This document shows, piece after piece, positions 24,582 through 37,507 of a stretch of 64,000 nt of DNA; the first letter of the stretch is position 1; each line of letters opens with the position of its first letter. The DNA comes from Gordius sp. MW1. Lineage: Eukaryota > Nematomorpha > Gordioida > Gordea > Gordiidae. The stretch spans positions 21,501,245-21,565,244 of the forward strand of contig OZ038528.1 of NCBI GenBank assembly GCA_964036665.1, written 5' to 3'. The notes beneath the pieces were generated by a model. It saw only the letters and a list, made by a program, of their open reading frames with translations. It was not told the origin of the DNA and searched no databases. Both the position numbers and the translations under genes were made by a program.

Positions 24582-25678
24582 TAGAGATCTGCAACAGACC
24601 GTTTTTAGAAGGTCGGCCCGCCCGTACCCGTTTTCAAAACTTCAAAGCCCGTCCGAGCCCGCCCGTAATTTTTTTTCAACACTTCAGGCCCATCCGAGCC
24701 CGTCCGTAAATTTTTTAGGCCCGTTCGTACCCATTTAAAAAAACGTCAGACCCGCCCAAGCCCGTTCCAATTAAAAAAAAACTCCGCGCCCGACCTAATT
24801 CATCAAAAATTTTACAAATCTTTTTTATATTTTTGACATATTCTTAAAAAAACATCAATAATTATCATGTTAAAATAATAAATCATCAATTATTTTTGCC
24901 GTTAATACACTTAAAATGTTTCAATATAGTATTAATTAAATTAATTTAAAAATTAGATGAGAATATTCGACTTTCAACAATTTACTTTTATTTGATTAAT
25001 TTAAGTTAATACATCTAAGAAGTTATAAATCTGTATTACCATTTAAAATACTTTAATAAAATTACATGAGAATATTCAACTTGCATTAAGCAGTTTACAT
25101 TGATTTGATTAATTTATATAAGTTAATACACCTAAATTTAAGATTATAACATAATATTTATTAAGTTATATAGCCCTAATAATATTTATACCATTGAAAT
25201 TTGCTATAAAATTAAACACAAAAATTTTGGTGCATTGTGACTAAGTAATTGAACTTCCTTATAAAAGAATATACGAAGGTATAATCTTAAATTATTACCA
25301 AAATCTATAACAAATAGAATAAAAATGTTTTAAAGTCAAATTTAGCGCTTGAAAAAGGAATGAATTTTACAGGCTCTACAAAAACTTGGGATTAACAAAA
25401 TTAAGCAATTAATAATCTATATATTTAAAAAATTATTATTTATATAATTGCCTGACTTTTAAGGGCTTTTGTAGTTACATGACCGTTTATATAATCTCTG
25501 ACCCGTTCAAGCCAGTTTCTAAAAAGTCAGGCCCGTTCAAGCCCGTTAAAAAATCTCAGGCCCGCCGAGCCCGTTCCATTAATTGTTAAGCCCGTCCGGG
25601 CTCGGCCCGTTAAAATTTTTATGATACAAAGCCCGTCCGTACCCGCCCGCGGGCCGGGCCTGCCCGTGCAGATCTCTA
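24582..25678. mobile_element. hAT-type non-autonomous element (TAGAGATCTGCA ends)
   Basis: A 1097-bp element with ends TAGAGATCTGCA and TGCAGATCTCTA, flanked by a perfect 8-bp duplication AATCAAAT (24574-24581 and 25679-25686). The outer 150 bp on each side are rich in GCCCGTCCGAGCCCG motifs, in opposite orientation at the two ends. The middle is AT-rich. No open reading frame with a transposase motif remains. Confidence 0.93.
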
Positions 25679-25686
25679 AATCAAAT

Positions 25687-26149
25687 ACCCGTCGATATGA
25701 GAGAAACCCTATCTTTAAATGTATTTTTTTGCTTCGAAGGTGCAAGTAAAATTATTTGTCATTGATGTCGGCACGACATTATAACTCGTAGTATCTGTCT
25801 GCCATAATTTGTGTCTCATAATTTCTTTATCCGACGGACTGACACTTCGAGACAACCATGACATAGCTATAATTCGACGCTAACGCCAACCCCTTATTCC
25901 ATAATTTCGTTATTTTTCACGCTAATAGGGCTTCAATTTTATGCATAAAAGTGAGTCATCGTCATTAAGATTTATCAACTTTGGACTATATAGCGCGACA
26001 GTTCATTCAAGATCCCCGACCAAATATGGGAAGGGACGCCTAACGATGAATCATTTTGCATTTAAGGACTTTCTGACCCAACGGGCTGAATAAATTAGTA
26101 GGGTATGTGATCCAAGTGAAAAATATCATATATGGTGATTTGGAATCAT
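25687..26149. other. Non-coding spacer
   Basis: No gene or repeat recognised. Confidence 0.4.
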
Positions 26150-26494
26150 GTTCAAAACAACGACAGTTCATAATAACTACAGCCGTAACAAATTAATATT
26201 TAATATATTAAGTATATGTATAAATTGCTTTTATATTATTACATATATTTTATTATATACACTTAATTATATACCACCTTTACCAGACTAACTTGTATTT
26301 ATTAATTATATAATTTAGTATTGAATATATAAAGTATGTATAAATTGCTATACCAAATAACTGTATTTATTAATTATATAATTTAGTGTTTAATATATTA
26401 TATTAAATATGTAGAAATTGCTTATATAGAATTTTATAAATTCATTATAAACATATATTGGTTGTCGTTATTATGAACTGTCGTTATTTTGAAC
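26150..26494. mobile_element. MITE with 30-bp TIRs and internal tandem repeats
   Basis: The left end GTTCAAAACAACGACAGTTC continues to CATAATAAC. The right end is its near-exact complement (GTTATTATGAACTGTCG...GAAC). The interior has about three diverged direct copies of a segment of about 90-110 bp containing TATTAATTATATAATTTAGT and GTATAAATTGCT. No coding capacity and no clear target duplication. Confidence 0.8.
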
Positions 26495-26884
26495 AGAAGC
26501 GGGTGATTTGTTCTAAAACTTATACCACAGCCCATCTTCGAAGTCCTATAAAGTCTTTTTAGTGATAACAAAAATGAATTTTTTTATAATTTTTAACACA
26601 GCCTGATCCCACTCGCCATTGAATTATAAATCTATATACTTATAATTAGACAAAGCACAATAATTTTGTATCTTATTTAAAAAATTTAACATGGGATTAG
26701 TCAGGGCGAGGCATAGAGGGTTGATTGCCCCAATCCCTAGAAATTTAAATATTTTCAAAATTTATAAAATTCCTTTCCTTAATTATATCACTAGATTTTT
26801 TTCCTATCCAATAAAAATCCTGTCAAAAACCAATACATTTATTAATATTGGTGTTTTACTATAATTTTACTCAATCTCATTGCA

Positions 26885-27052
26885 CATGGGCATAGATAGG
26901 GGGGGGGGGGAGCCAGGGAGGGACGGTTGCCCCCCTCTAAATCCAAAAATTTGTTAATATTCATTACAATTTTGGCTAAATTTCAAAAAATGTTCATTTT
27001 GCCGTTCTAATCATTATTCCCCCCTCTAAATTTGGTGCTGGCTACGCCCATG
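26885..27052. mobile_element. MITE, CATGGGCGTAGCC family
   Basis: A 168-bp copy from CATGGGCATAGATAGG to GCTGGCTACGCCCATG. The 8-bp flanks TCATTGCA and TCATTGCT match at 7 of 8 positions. Confidence 0.9.
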
Positions 27053-27224
27053 TCATTGCTTATTATTTGTAATCATTATCAGCCTACATTTAAGTTAGAC
27101 GTTATTGTATGAAACCATAGAATTAGACACCTAAGACATTCAATATTTTTTTGATGCCTACATGTTCACACAAACTCATTGACGATTGAAAAATTTTGGT
27201 AAAATTGTTAAACCATTTTAATCA

Positions 27225-27547
27225 TTAGCCAGGATTGGATTTAAAGGGGGGAGAGGCAATATGATAATATTTAGTAATTTTGACCATAATTATAATAAAG
27301 TTTGAAGAAGTTTTGGATTTAGAGGGAGGCAGCCGCCCATGGGCGTAGCCAGGGGGGCAGAGGGGGGGGGGGCTTGAATGGTGAAAAAAAAAATTTAATG
27401 CTAAAAGCCTTGAAATTTAAAAAAATTTACGTTTTGCCCCACCCCCCCTTTAATTGAACTTTTGAACGTTTTGCCCCCCCCCCTAATCCAAAACCTGGCT
27501 ACGCCCATGCAGCCGCCCTACCCTGCCACCTCCTGGCTAGGCCCGTG
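27225..27547. mobile_element. Older GGGCGTAGCC-like MITE split by a younger copy
   Basis: The left part begins near AGCCAGGATTGGATTTAAAG and the right part ends CTCCTGGCTAGGCCCGTG. Both are diverged forms of the family ends. A younger copy at 27338-27509 sits in the middle. Confidence 0.65.
27338..27509. mobile_element. MITE, CATGGGCGTAGCC family, nested, perfect TSD
   Basis: A 172-bp copy with ends CATGGGCGTAGCCAGG and CCTGGCTACGCCCATG, flanked by identical CAGCCGCC (27330-27337 and 27510-27517). It landed inside an older related element, so the family was active in at least two phases. Confidence 0.93.
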
Positions 27548-27991
27548 ATCGCAATTTATATAACGTTTCATACCTTAATTCGGCAATTATAAATTTGTCC
27601 TTAGTACTATTTATCATTTTAAAAGTTTAATTTTTGGACCGATTGTCAAACGCTTGTCTTTAAATATAAATTGAACATCGGATGACGAGGCATCTTTTGA
27701 AAATATCTGCCATCATGATTTCAAGTAATAGTTTTCTGATTCTGATAAATTTTTACTTTTTATCATGGAAATCACGTCTGAAAACTACAACTTTCATCGG
27801 ATGAATACGGTTGAAACAAAAAAATGTGAAAATTTTCGAAGAAAAAAATATTTTTTTGTTATTTTATGTGAAAGAGCTTAAAAAATCGATAGAAGTAAGC
27901 CAATTTGAGAATCCTATTATCCTCGATAATTATTTACAAAAAGTTAGTTAAAAAACTAAAGCATAAGCCGGAAAAATGCATATACATTATA

Positions 27992-28085
27992 ACTAGGGCT
28001 GCACCGATATCAAATTTTTAACCGATACCGATACCCATACTACCGATATTTAAATAAATATACCGATACCGATACCGATATTTTA
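27992..28085. mobile_element. Single end of a CCGATACC-type hAT MITE
   Basis: TAGGGCTGCACCGATATC followed by repeated CCGATACC resembles the left end of 10126-10729. I find no matching right end in the next 2.5 kb, so it is truncated or decayed. Confidence 0.6.
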
Positions 28086-29564
28086 CATCTTATAAAAATG
28101 ACACCTGTTAATATTTATAAAGCTTTATTTAAAATATTCCAAATTTTTTTTTCATATTTATTGCAGTTATCAATTGTACAGGCTGCAATATGTGCTGAGT
28201 TCTCATCAATTATAAAATAATTCCAAATTAATGACTTGCTTTTAGACCTAAATATAATTTAATTTAAATAAAGTCAATGTAAGGCCATTTGAATTAATAA
28301 TACACAACATAGAATGTTATTCTAATTTAAAATATTTTAAATGCTTTGTTGATAAATATTATATAATATATATATTAAAAATCGTATATACAATATATAA
28401 TATAAAAATAATTACATTATATTATAAATTTTAAATATAAACTAACTTACATAATAATATAAATAAGTGGTGGTAGAAATTTGAATGAATAAATCAATGA
28501 AAAAATAAATTAGATTTAACAGCAATTAAGTAAAATTTAATTTAAAAAGTATATAGATATACAGCTCTAACAAATATAAAATATTTGTACAAGACATATC
28601 ATATGATTATGAAACTTGGTAAGATTTATATGTTTTATGAAAATTTATATATATGCTTACAAAATAATCGTCTAAACTTAACTAATTAAGAAGTTCTTTC
28701 AAATTGATGATTTTAATTTTTATTTTAGAAGTTTTAATAGTTTTAACTTTTTGAAGACCCATTATACTCATTAACTTGTGTTTAAAATAGGTACACGTGT
28801 ATAAATGATATATTTTCCAATATCCATATTTTTAAAGAGATTTTCAAGTATAATTTATGCATCATCTTTAAACAAGCTTTATTTTATCGGAAACTTCAGA
28901 GATGCAAATCGCAACTTTAGTTCATGATTCAAATGTGCAAAATTATTGAAATACCAGCATGGGTCGGCTTTATGATATGCAAAACAAATTGTCAACCAAC
29001 CAGCCATCATTCATCATACAACTAGATAGAGCCTTTAAAATATTTGTTATGACATGCGCAGGACACTGGCAATGACGTAATAGTATCTTGGTGTTTGGAA
29101 CTTGTCAAACCGGAATAACAATCACTTAAAAAACAACCATCTTAAATGTCAAGATTATTAAAATCTTTCGAATAAAATGAGAAATAAATGGGTCATTTAA
29201 TTCATTAATTATAAAAAGGCATAGAATTATAAGAGTTTAGGTTGTTTTAGAGGATTTTGTTGAGAATGTTGCCAACTTTCAAAATACGAGATTCATTTGA
29301 CTTAAAACGGGATGTCATTTTAAATAAAAAGATGCAAAAGCGGCATAAATCTAGTGTTGAAACATAAACGTCATTCATTAAAATATATGTATGATTTAAA
29401 AATTATTTTAGTGATAAGTATTTAAATTATTGCTATGCAGACATAATATATTTTACATATATCGGCCTATACTAGTTGCAAAATTTAATTTAAAAATTAT
29501 AAATTATTTTTGGCTATCAACATAAAAACTTTATTTATTGTAGCTGATAATCATAATCTAGATG
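28086..29564. other. Non-coding AT-rich stretch
   Basis: No gene or structured repeat recognised. Confidence 0.4.
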
Positions 29565-29990
29565 GCATAAATTATAAGAACTCCCCCTCAAAAACTAACC
29601 CAATATTTTGAAATAAAGGAGGAGGATACCAATGAAAGGCAAATTTAGTAATCAAGTTAAACAATTAATTTTTTAAGTGTTTTAAGATGATTCTTCAAAA
29701 TTACTTTAAAATTCTTATTTTTAAAAATTAAAAATTTATACTCTTCTTGGTTTAGTAAATTGATTTTTAATTTCTACATATAGATTTTAGATCAGCATGA
29801 TATAGCCAACTTGATTCAATCAGTAGTTGGCACAGAAATAAAAAATTTTGCCTGCGGATGGCTTATAAACGCACCGAACATGGGTGGGCTTTTTGTTAGA
29901 AAAATATAAGGGGCCGGGCTCGGACAGGCTTCAAGGTAACAAAACTACAAGTAGGTCCGTTTCCGACCAGCACATTTATTTAAATAATGT
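29565..29990 (+). repeat. Interspersed repeat, copy 1
   Basis: Shares an ordered series of blocks with 43180-43960: CCCCTCAAAAACTAACCCAA, AAATAAAGGAGGAGGATAC, TTTAGTAATC, CGGATGGCTTAT, AAGGGGCCGGGCTCGGAC and AGTAGGTCC. It is a diverged transposon-derived repeat of unknown class. The GGGCCGGGCTCGG blocks are like those near the ends of the hAT derivatives here. Confidence 0.65.
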
Positions 29991-30551
29991 TTTTATTTTT
30001 CTTATTTTAATGTATAGGAAATGGCTGTGTTTTTTATGACGTTTATCAAATTTTATCAATAATATTTAATTTTTACAATTATGATTCAATCAACATACAT
30101 CTTTCCTTGACATCCATTCATAAGACTTGTGATTTTTAAATAAGGTGATTCGGAAAGTTTATATTCAAAATTCGTTATTATGGCATCGTGATCGTTGTAA
30201 ATCTAGATATTTGGCTTACAATCTATCTCAAAGTGGTTCCAAAATTCTATCATATTTATGAATTATAATACACTATTTATAAATTGAGGTGAAATGCACG
30301 CACAATGAAGTTGAAATGATGCGTTTCTAGTCATTTGATTGCCATCTTAAATTAAACATTATTTGTCTAAAAACTTAACTTATAATTAGACGTGCGAATA
30401 TAATTTCATGCCATATAAATGCAAGAATGGGTGATTACACAAACTCAGCTAGTAATTTCATATTTATATACAATTTTAATAGTGAAAATAAATTACCGTG
30501 TAAATTTGCCAATGAGTGTAATTATAAAAGTTACGTTAAAAAGGGGGGGGG
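29991..30551. other. Non-coding spacer
   Basis: No gene recognised; a polyG run is at 30543-30553. Confidence 0.4.
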
Positions 30552-30559
30552 GGCATAAA

Positions 30560-31272
30560 TAGAGCCCTGCAAAATAAATTTTTTTCTGCCTGAGGCCGGC
30601 TCGAGCCCGGCGTCTCAGTTTATATTTTGCCCGAACCCGGCCCGACCCCGAACGACTTTTTTATTTTGGAGCCCGAGCCCAACCCGATTTTTATAAATTT
30701 TTTTAATTAATTTTAAATGTTTAAAAATTTTTGAAAATTATTTCTTCATATAAATCCATATACATTAAATTGTTATTACTCGTAATTTACAACTAGGATA
30801 AAGTTAAACAATTTCCATTTTCACTCGCTATAATTTATTCAGCTAATAATTAAAAGTTGGATATCCAACTTTACAAAATATATTTTTAACAGTTCCAATT
30901 AAAAAACTTTTACAAATATTTGCCTATTTTATTTCTAAAGCAAAAGCTACTATGAATATATTTAATTACTAGAATAAAATTTGCAATTTAGGTAAAAATG
31001 TTGTATAGCAAGGGGAAAGAAGCTGAAGCTTGAAAGCTATATTATGAACGTTCGAAGATAATTTTTAATATCGAGTTGAGTTTGTTTAAATCATTTTTAA
31101 AAAAGATTAGCTTGCTTTAGTCAATTTGGGGGTGGGCCTGGGGAAGCCGACTCATCAGGCCCGACCCGAGCCCCGATTGTTTTATTAAATTCTGCCGAGC
31201 CGGACCCGAAGCCTGATTGGGTCGGGCGGGGCTCTGGCCAGGTCGAGTATCGGGCGGCCCGTGCAGGGCTCC
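30560..31272. mobile_element. hAT-type non-autonomous element (TAGAGCCCTGCA ends)
   Basis: The ends TAGAGCCCTGCA and TGCAGGGCTCC are inverted repeats. The flanks GGGCATAA and GGGCAAAA match at 7 of 8 positions, with a one-base uncertainty at the border. The subterminal regions carry CCCGAACCCGGCCCGA-type blocks; the core is AT-rich. No transposase. Confidence 0.8.
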
Positions 31273-31532
31273 GGGCAAAATCTTTCCAGTTTAGGAGGGT
31301 GGGGCACGAAACGCAAAATGAATGAACTTGATATGCAAGAATGTTTCGAAATAAGTGTAATAATTAAATAGATTAAACTCTTCCATTTTCATATACGGAG
31401 TAAGACCGTTTTAAAAAATATTTTGTCATGATAATGTTTTTGTTTTACATATTTAGAATCCATATTTAATTTGTTTTCTAAAAGCCCTATTGTGTCGGCT
31501 TAATTTAAACTAATTAGAAATTCCAGGACCGT

Positions 31533-31687
31533 CTAAAGAATTACAGGCTGGTGCGAGCCTGTTATAAAACTTCTTTAGCCAGCCCGAGCCCGTTATAAAA
31601 CTTGTTTGGCCCATCCAAGCCCGGCCCGTTCCAATTTTTTCTTCTCAAAGCCCGTCCGCCGGCCGGGCTTGCCCGTACCGATCTCCA
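31533..31687. mobile_element. CCCG-rich hAT derivative fragment
   Basis: Repeated GCCCGAGCCCGTTATAAAAC and CCCGTCCGCCGGCCGGGC blocks ending near CCGATCTCCAG resemble the right part of 24582-25678. The left end is not clear. Confidence 0.55.
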
Positions 31688-32281
31688 GTGCATATATTTA
31701 ATATGATGAATTTAATAAATTTTTACAAAATCGAAGAACCGTCTGTCTTAGCCACGGTATATAATATTTGGCTGCCTTTCAAGGTTAAACAGCCTATTAA
31801 TGCTCAACTATAATTTCTTACGTTAAAATTATTTATTATATTATCTCGGTTTTAAACGGTCTTTGCGTTATTTAAGACTAAGACTATTCAAATTTATTGA
31901 CATAACACATTAATTAAAAGGTATGTTTTTGGAAATACAATAGAAAAGATGATACATGACGCTATTGAGGTTTGCCAATTGCATAATATATGATGGCCTT
32001 AAGCCGTAGAACTATTGTGTATTCATCACCTCAGCTATTCGTTTCCACAGTTGTCTGTTTTTAAACACTATTTGTTAAGATATTTCACAAAATATAGTCT
32101 TTAAATTAAATGCTATAGATTTACAATTTCTAAAGTTTCTTACTAATGATTGTTAAGAATTATTTAACAAAAACAATACGTGATCAAATGTTTTAAAATA
32201 TAACATATCATATTAGTTTTTCTAAGCAAAGCAATTTTCATATAATTTACCTAAACTTTTAGCAATCCTGATCGCAATTTT
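31688..32281. other. Upstream region of the 32.3 kb gene
   Basis: Non-coding; presumably holds the promoter of the plus-strand gene starting at 32282. No element recognised. Confidence 0.4.
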
Positions 32282-33221
32282 ATGGAAAACAATAATGATA
32301 ATTTTCAAAAAACAAAAAGTTCATCTTTGGATTCAGTTGCGGAAACCCAACCGGATGAGGAACCTAGATATTGGGTGACTACACGGCTCGGATTTAAAGC
32401 TGTCACATCACCTAAGGATATCAAATCGTTGCTTCACAATAGTGTTGAAGTTAATGAAGACAATGTTGGAGTGGACCTTAACATTAAAACGCTGTTTGAA
32501 TCGAGATTAATCACGAGATTGGCTGAAGTAGAATTAGAAGCTAGACGAAAGGCAGGGTACAGCGATAGTTTAGAGTCTTCTCCGCCTAGTGATGATGAAT
32601 GGACGTGGGAATCAAAAACTAAAAAATACGTTAGGAAAAAACCACTTGGAGCCGAAAAATCTTGTTTTGATATAAAAGATGAAAAGAGAAAAGCATTTGA
32701 GTCATCTCATACAATTCGGTGCGAAGGTATGTTTCAAGACAAGCAACCACCAAAATTAAAAGTTAGGGACCCTTTAACAATATACTTATAATATTATTAA
32801 TTGTAGATATGTTGTTTTATATTATAAATTGGTATACGATATTTTTGAGAACCCTTGAGTTACACATAATCTTATTGGTTTTCGTTATGAGTTGTTCAAA
32901 TTGAACTAACACGTTTAACTTTTTTTTGATATTTTATGGTATTAGATGCAAACGGAAATGCCATGGAATCAAAGTTTATCAACTTCTGACAACGCAATCA
33001 ATAAAAGTGCAAAGATTTATAAAGGAGATGCAAATTATCAGCCGAAAGCAACATTCACACGTTGTGGACTCTCTTCGATATCATTACCAAATAAATTAAT
33101 GAAAAGCGGTAAGAAGAGGTGTAAAAATAAAAAAAATAAAAATCCTAAAGAACGTTCAGAAAAACTATCGAAAAAATCAGAAGATTCATCTACTTTAGCT
33201 AATTCAGATATGTCGACATAG
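32282..33221 (+). CDS. Hypothetical lysine-rich protein, two exons
   Basis: Exon 1 starts at the ATG of MENNNDNFQK and probably ends at 32761, where AAA is followed by GTTAGG. The intron 32762-32945 has a T-rich tract before ATTAG, and exon 2 reads 32946-33221. Both junctions are in phase 0, giving 251 residues. Exon 1 includes an RYWVTTRLGFKAV block, a helix-prone LITRLAEVELEARRKAGY segment and an acidic-aromatic SPPSDDEWTWESKTKKYV stretch. Exon 2 ends in a basic tail (KKRCKNKKNKNPKERSEK). Without splicing, exon 1 would read on to a 169-residue product ending TIYL. No known family is recognised; the basic tail would fit a nucleic-acid-binding or nuclear protein, but this is inference. Confidence 0.65.
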
Positions 33222-33987
33222 CATCAATGATGTTAATAATATTTTTAACATGTGCGGTTAATAAATCTTAAATGCTCATAAAATTTAATGTGTTATATAC
33301 AAGATATAAATCCCATGTCTCGTGTTTTGTTTTGCCTTTGCACCATTTTAAAGCTTCTCAAGATCATTAATTTTAGATGATGACAAGTTTAATTATATCT
33401 AAATTCAATTGTCCAAATCTGTAAACAACCCTAACTAACACATGTTACAATGGTTAAATAAGAAAGCCCAACATATTGAGTGGCAAACTTTGTAAAGAGA
33501 CTATTGAAATTTTTTTAATAATTGTAGATTATATTAACAAAAAAAAGCCTTGAATGAGGTCAAATACAAAGCGTTGTTGAATAAGGTCCGAAATCTAAAT
33601 TAAAAAATTGATAGAACTGAGGTAAAAAAGTCGAGTAGGTTTATAAAAAAGTAAAAATCTTTAAGTAATGTTTGGCAATGATGCCAATTAAATCATGTCT
33701 GGCAACTATAACTATAGAAAATATTTTCCTCCGAATCATGTGTATAATATAAAATATTGTAAATCATTTTATTAGCCATCATATATTTTTGTATGGTAAT
33801 AAAAATTAAAATTGCTAATATATCACGGTACTCTTTTATAATTTCCTTTGACTTACACTATTGTCATTCAACTTATTCTTTACATTTCAATTAAATCCAT
33901 ATAATTTGCACGAAAACAACTTTTAAAAGGCGAAAACACAAAAAGTCCATTAAATCAACAAAATATTTCCACCGGTAATAAACGACG
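33222..33987. other. Convergent intergenic region
   Basis: Lies between the 3' ends of the plus-strand hypothetical gene and the minus-strand DUF268 gene. It should contain both 3' untranslated regions; no other feature. Confidence 0.45.
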
Positions 33988-35813
33988 CTAAATTTTTCTC
34001 AAAACCCACAGGGTAGTTACTAGTCGGGTGCCGTGTTCACAAAACAGGCCACGGGTCATGGTGCAAACGTCCATGTAATCTAACACTTCAAAATTAGCTG
34101 TTAAATGTGCCATCCGATCTGGTCCATATATGCGATGAGCGTTCCAAACTAGAGCTGATCCCTTAGGATTATAAGGGACATTTAAGAAGAGTAAAGAACC
34201 GGATTTTAAGGAACACCATATTTGAGAAGCTGCTATGAGATCCCCATAGGGGTTAAGGTCATCTCCATACCTTCCCAATCCAGAATGTTCTATCGAGGAA
34301 TACGAAATAACGAAATCGAATAGTCCAATATTTGCCGGGCTTCGATTTTTACGAGATTTATGCATGTTAACCCAAAGTTTATACAATTGTTGAGGTACGA
34401 GAGTTTCTATTTGAGGATGCGTAGAGATGGATGCTTGATAATCCATGATATACATCTTTTTAGCACCGTTTAGCAAGGCTAGGGTCGTCAGCCATGTGTT
34501 GGCACTACTCCCAAAATCACAACCCGTCCTACGAGGATATATTACGTATATAATTGATTACAGAAGCAAAACTAGTTAATTGATCAAATTTGCTTTTAAA
34601 AATAAATAATTTAGAGCAAATAAAATCATAGTAAACTTTAATTTAAATGTAATATTTTAAATTTACTTTAAACTAGATAAATAAGTTATGTCACAATAAA
34701 GGTGCGAGGAAAGGGGAGAATTGGATCTCAACACAAATCTTGCAGGTAAGTCATAAATAATCTTCAAAACGGGTCAAAATTACAATTAAGAATTTTTTTA
34801 AATTACAACATTAGGATTGCCATAAAATATATTTTTAATTAAAACAAAAAGCGCTGTTTAATAAAAATATATTAAACACAAAACTTATTTAAAACTTACT
34901 ATATAGAAATGGGTATGTAAAAGTATGTTAATTGTATTTTAAGCATTTAATCGGTCATTGCAAAATCATCACTTAATATTACGTCGCGGAAATAAGCTTG
35001 GTTTATCGAAAGACGTTATTTAAAAATAAAATTTCATTAATATGCACATTTAACGATCAAAGTTTACTTATTTTCCACGTAATTGGCATATTTGGAAAAA
35101 GCAACTTGCACCAAATCTTCCACTATAGCGCCATAAGTTGACATACCTTTTCTTTTAGCTCGAGCTAATAATTTTTCAGCGATTTCTTGCTTACTTATTG
35201 ACACATTTCTCGCATTACCATTATGACGTTCAGCGAAATAAGCTAATTCCATTAAAGGCATTTTACCGGCAGCAGTGAATTCTCGATATAATTCGGGTGG
35301 TGGTTCTCGGGGTGGGGGCCAGCCATATGTTAAATTTGGACCGGTTTTACTAGAAAGTTTTCCCATCATAACTTTACAATTCACTTCCTTAGCGATGAAG
35401 GGATAAAATTTGGTTTGATGACCGCTGCCTGTGGTCTCCACATCACAAATAGGACCACAGTCGTGCCAACCAAAATATTTTGCATGGTTCCAGCCCCCAT
35501 CGGGACTTGTTATATTTGTAAATGGCGTGCTAAATCTTTTAATCGTTGAAGGTTCAATAGGTGGAACGTAGGTATAATAAGATTGAGCTGAGGTGAGGTG
35601 CGGTTTTTGTTTAGTTAAATCTATATTAATGCTGTAAATTTGCTGCAAAATAACCTTAGTTTTGTGATAGGAATAATAGAATAGTAGGAAAAGTGTTATG
35701 GTCAACAAGGCCGCTTTGTAAGGTGATTTTATGATGTCCTTCATGCAAGATTTTATGTAATGGTCGGTGTATGATAAAGAACGGAACTTTAATTTTGTTT
35801 TATATTTGGTCAT
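33988..35813 (-). CDS. DUF268 family membrane-anchored protein
   Basis: Exon 1 is 35813-35068 and exon 2 is 34528-33988. The donor AA-GTAAAC and acceptor CTCGTAG join in phase 2 to give 428 residues. The N-terminus has basic residues and one hydrophobic anchor at about residues 33-50 (ALLTITLFLLFYYSY), so it is probably a type II membrane protein of the secretory pathway. The C-terminal half is the DUF268 domain first named from Caenorhabditis proteins. It has the glycine-bearing TGCDFGSSANTW stretch at the splice junction, then FDFVISYSSIEHSGLGRYGD (about 319-338), NPYGDLIAAS and LVWNAHRIYGPDRM. The layout resembles a SAM-dependent methyltransferase fold (GxDxGS loop, then FDxV...SxEH), but activity is not established for the family as far as I know. 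The 539-nt intron shows no clear element. Confidence 0.92.
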
Positions 35814-37048
35814 TTTTTTAACAAAATGATTTTTTTTATCAATGTATCATTTTTAAAAAATATAGTTTACCCCATCTTTTTTTACAATATTGACTTAAAT
35901 AGCATATATAACAAGAATCACAATGTGAACAAAGGAAATCCTTGTTACTTGGATTGTTTTAGGGTGTAATTATTTACAGTGGATTCAGGTCATTGTATCA
36001 TGCAATATGGTGTTGAACCATTGTTGGCCATCATTATAGGAAGTTACATGGTATGAAGGAAGTCAAATCATTTAAAATATCAAAAAATTAAAAAATATTT
36101 ATTCAAATATGCAATTTTGTGGAAATTTCGACTTGTTCAATCTTTAATGTTGAAAGTTATACATTTATGGGAAAGTTATAGATTGCTATTACTGTCTTCG
36201 TTATTTTTTATTAACTAATAAACTTATTTTTATATTTTATAAACATTCATCGCGCTTCACCCATCATATACATATAAATGGCCATGTCATAATGTAATTA
36301 TTACGGGATTAATAGCCTAACTCCCTTTTAACCTTGTTTCTATTACGGGTTATTATGACATAGAAGTTGAATTCGCTTTATTTTTAAAACTATAAGTAGT
36401 TTAAACTGGAAATTTTTCTTTTTAATATTTAAACTTTTACATTTACTTTTATTTATTAACTAAACATTGACCAGAGGGAAAATGACCCTAATTAATCGTT
36501 ACCCAAGCAGTTCTGATTTTTTATCATTGACAACGAAAACGGTCGGAATTTGATCTTTATTATAAATTTTATTATCACTTTATTAATTTGGATCTAATGA
36601 AAATCTTCGTCGATGTAATCCATCTATCCTATGATAATCGCGAATCGTATTTTATACGACAGGCGAAATGTTTTCCCAATATTTACATTCTTAATTTTTT
36701 AATTTATTTATCTCACCTTCACAAAATATGTAATTTTTTTTTATATAAAAGTAACAAATGATTAACATTAAAAAGAATATAATAGGTATCTTAAATAAAT
36801 GTTATGCTTTAAGAAATAAGTAAAATTTCTAGATCTTTATGACAAAAACAAGGTTATAGCTATCTTCAGTTTCCAAATTTAAGGATAGCTTGGGGTAGAA
36901 TAAAGGGAAATAAAATGTCTTATATGTTATTTTTCAGGAAAATGAATTGTTGAACCCCTGTCGCATAAAAGGTCACTAAAAATAAACTTATTGAACTTTG
37001 GTAAAAATCTTAATAAATAACTTAATTTATAAAGAATTATATCAAATA
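35814..37048. other. Upstream region of the DUF268 gene
   Basis: Non-coding AT-rich sequence between the DUF268 start and the Helitron 3' end. No element recognised. Confidence 0.4.
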
Positions 37049-37507
37049 CTAGCTGTGCCCGGCCAAGCGTTGCTTTGGCTCAGTCCTTAAGTGGTTAAAT
37101 AAGTATAACCTATTAATAAGACTTATCTAAAATAAGGTCATATATGAAATAATTTATAATGTGAAAGGTCCTAATGCTAATGCAAATATATATCCATAAT
37201 TTTATTGAAGAGCGATATAAAATATTTATTAATACATCTACAATGCTAAGGCAATAATCTGGCCAAATTTGGTGGCAATCGGTTGAGAACTTCAAAAGTT
37301 ATTAGCGCACAAAAAAACGGCATGATCCGTGGTATGAGGACATCTTCTCCAGTAAAAGGTCCAGTCAAAATCTAATAAAAAGGGGAGAAATGCTAAAAGA
37401 AAAATAAAATTATAGAATTTAAAAGGTGATTATACGCGAGTAAAATCAATGGACTTTAATGGTAATTGCTAAAAGTTATGGGTGGATAAATAGAAATAAT
37501 ACTAACT

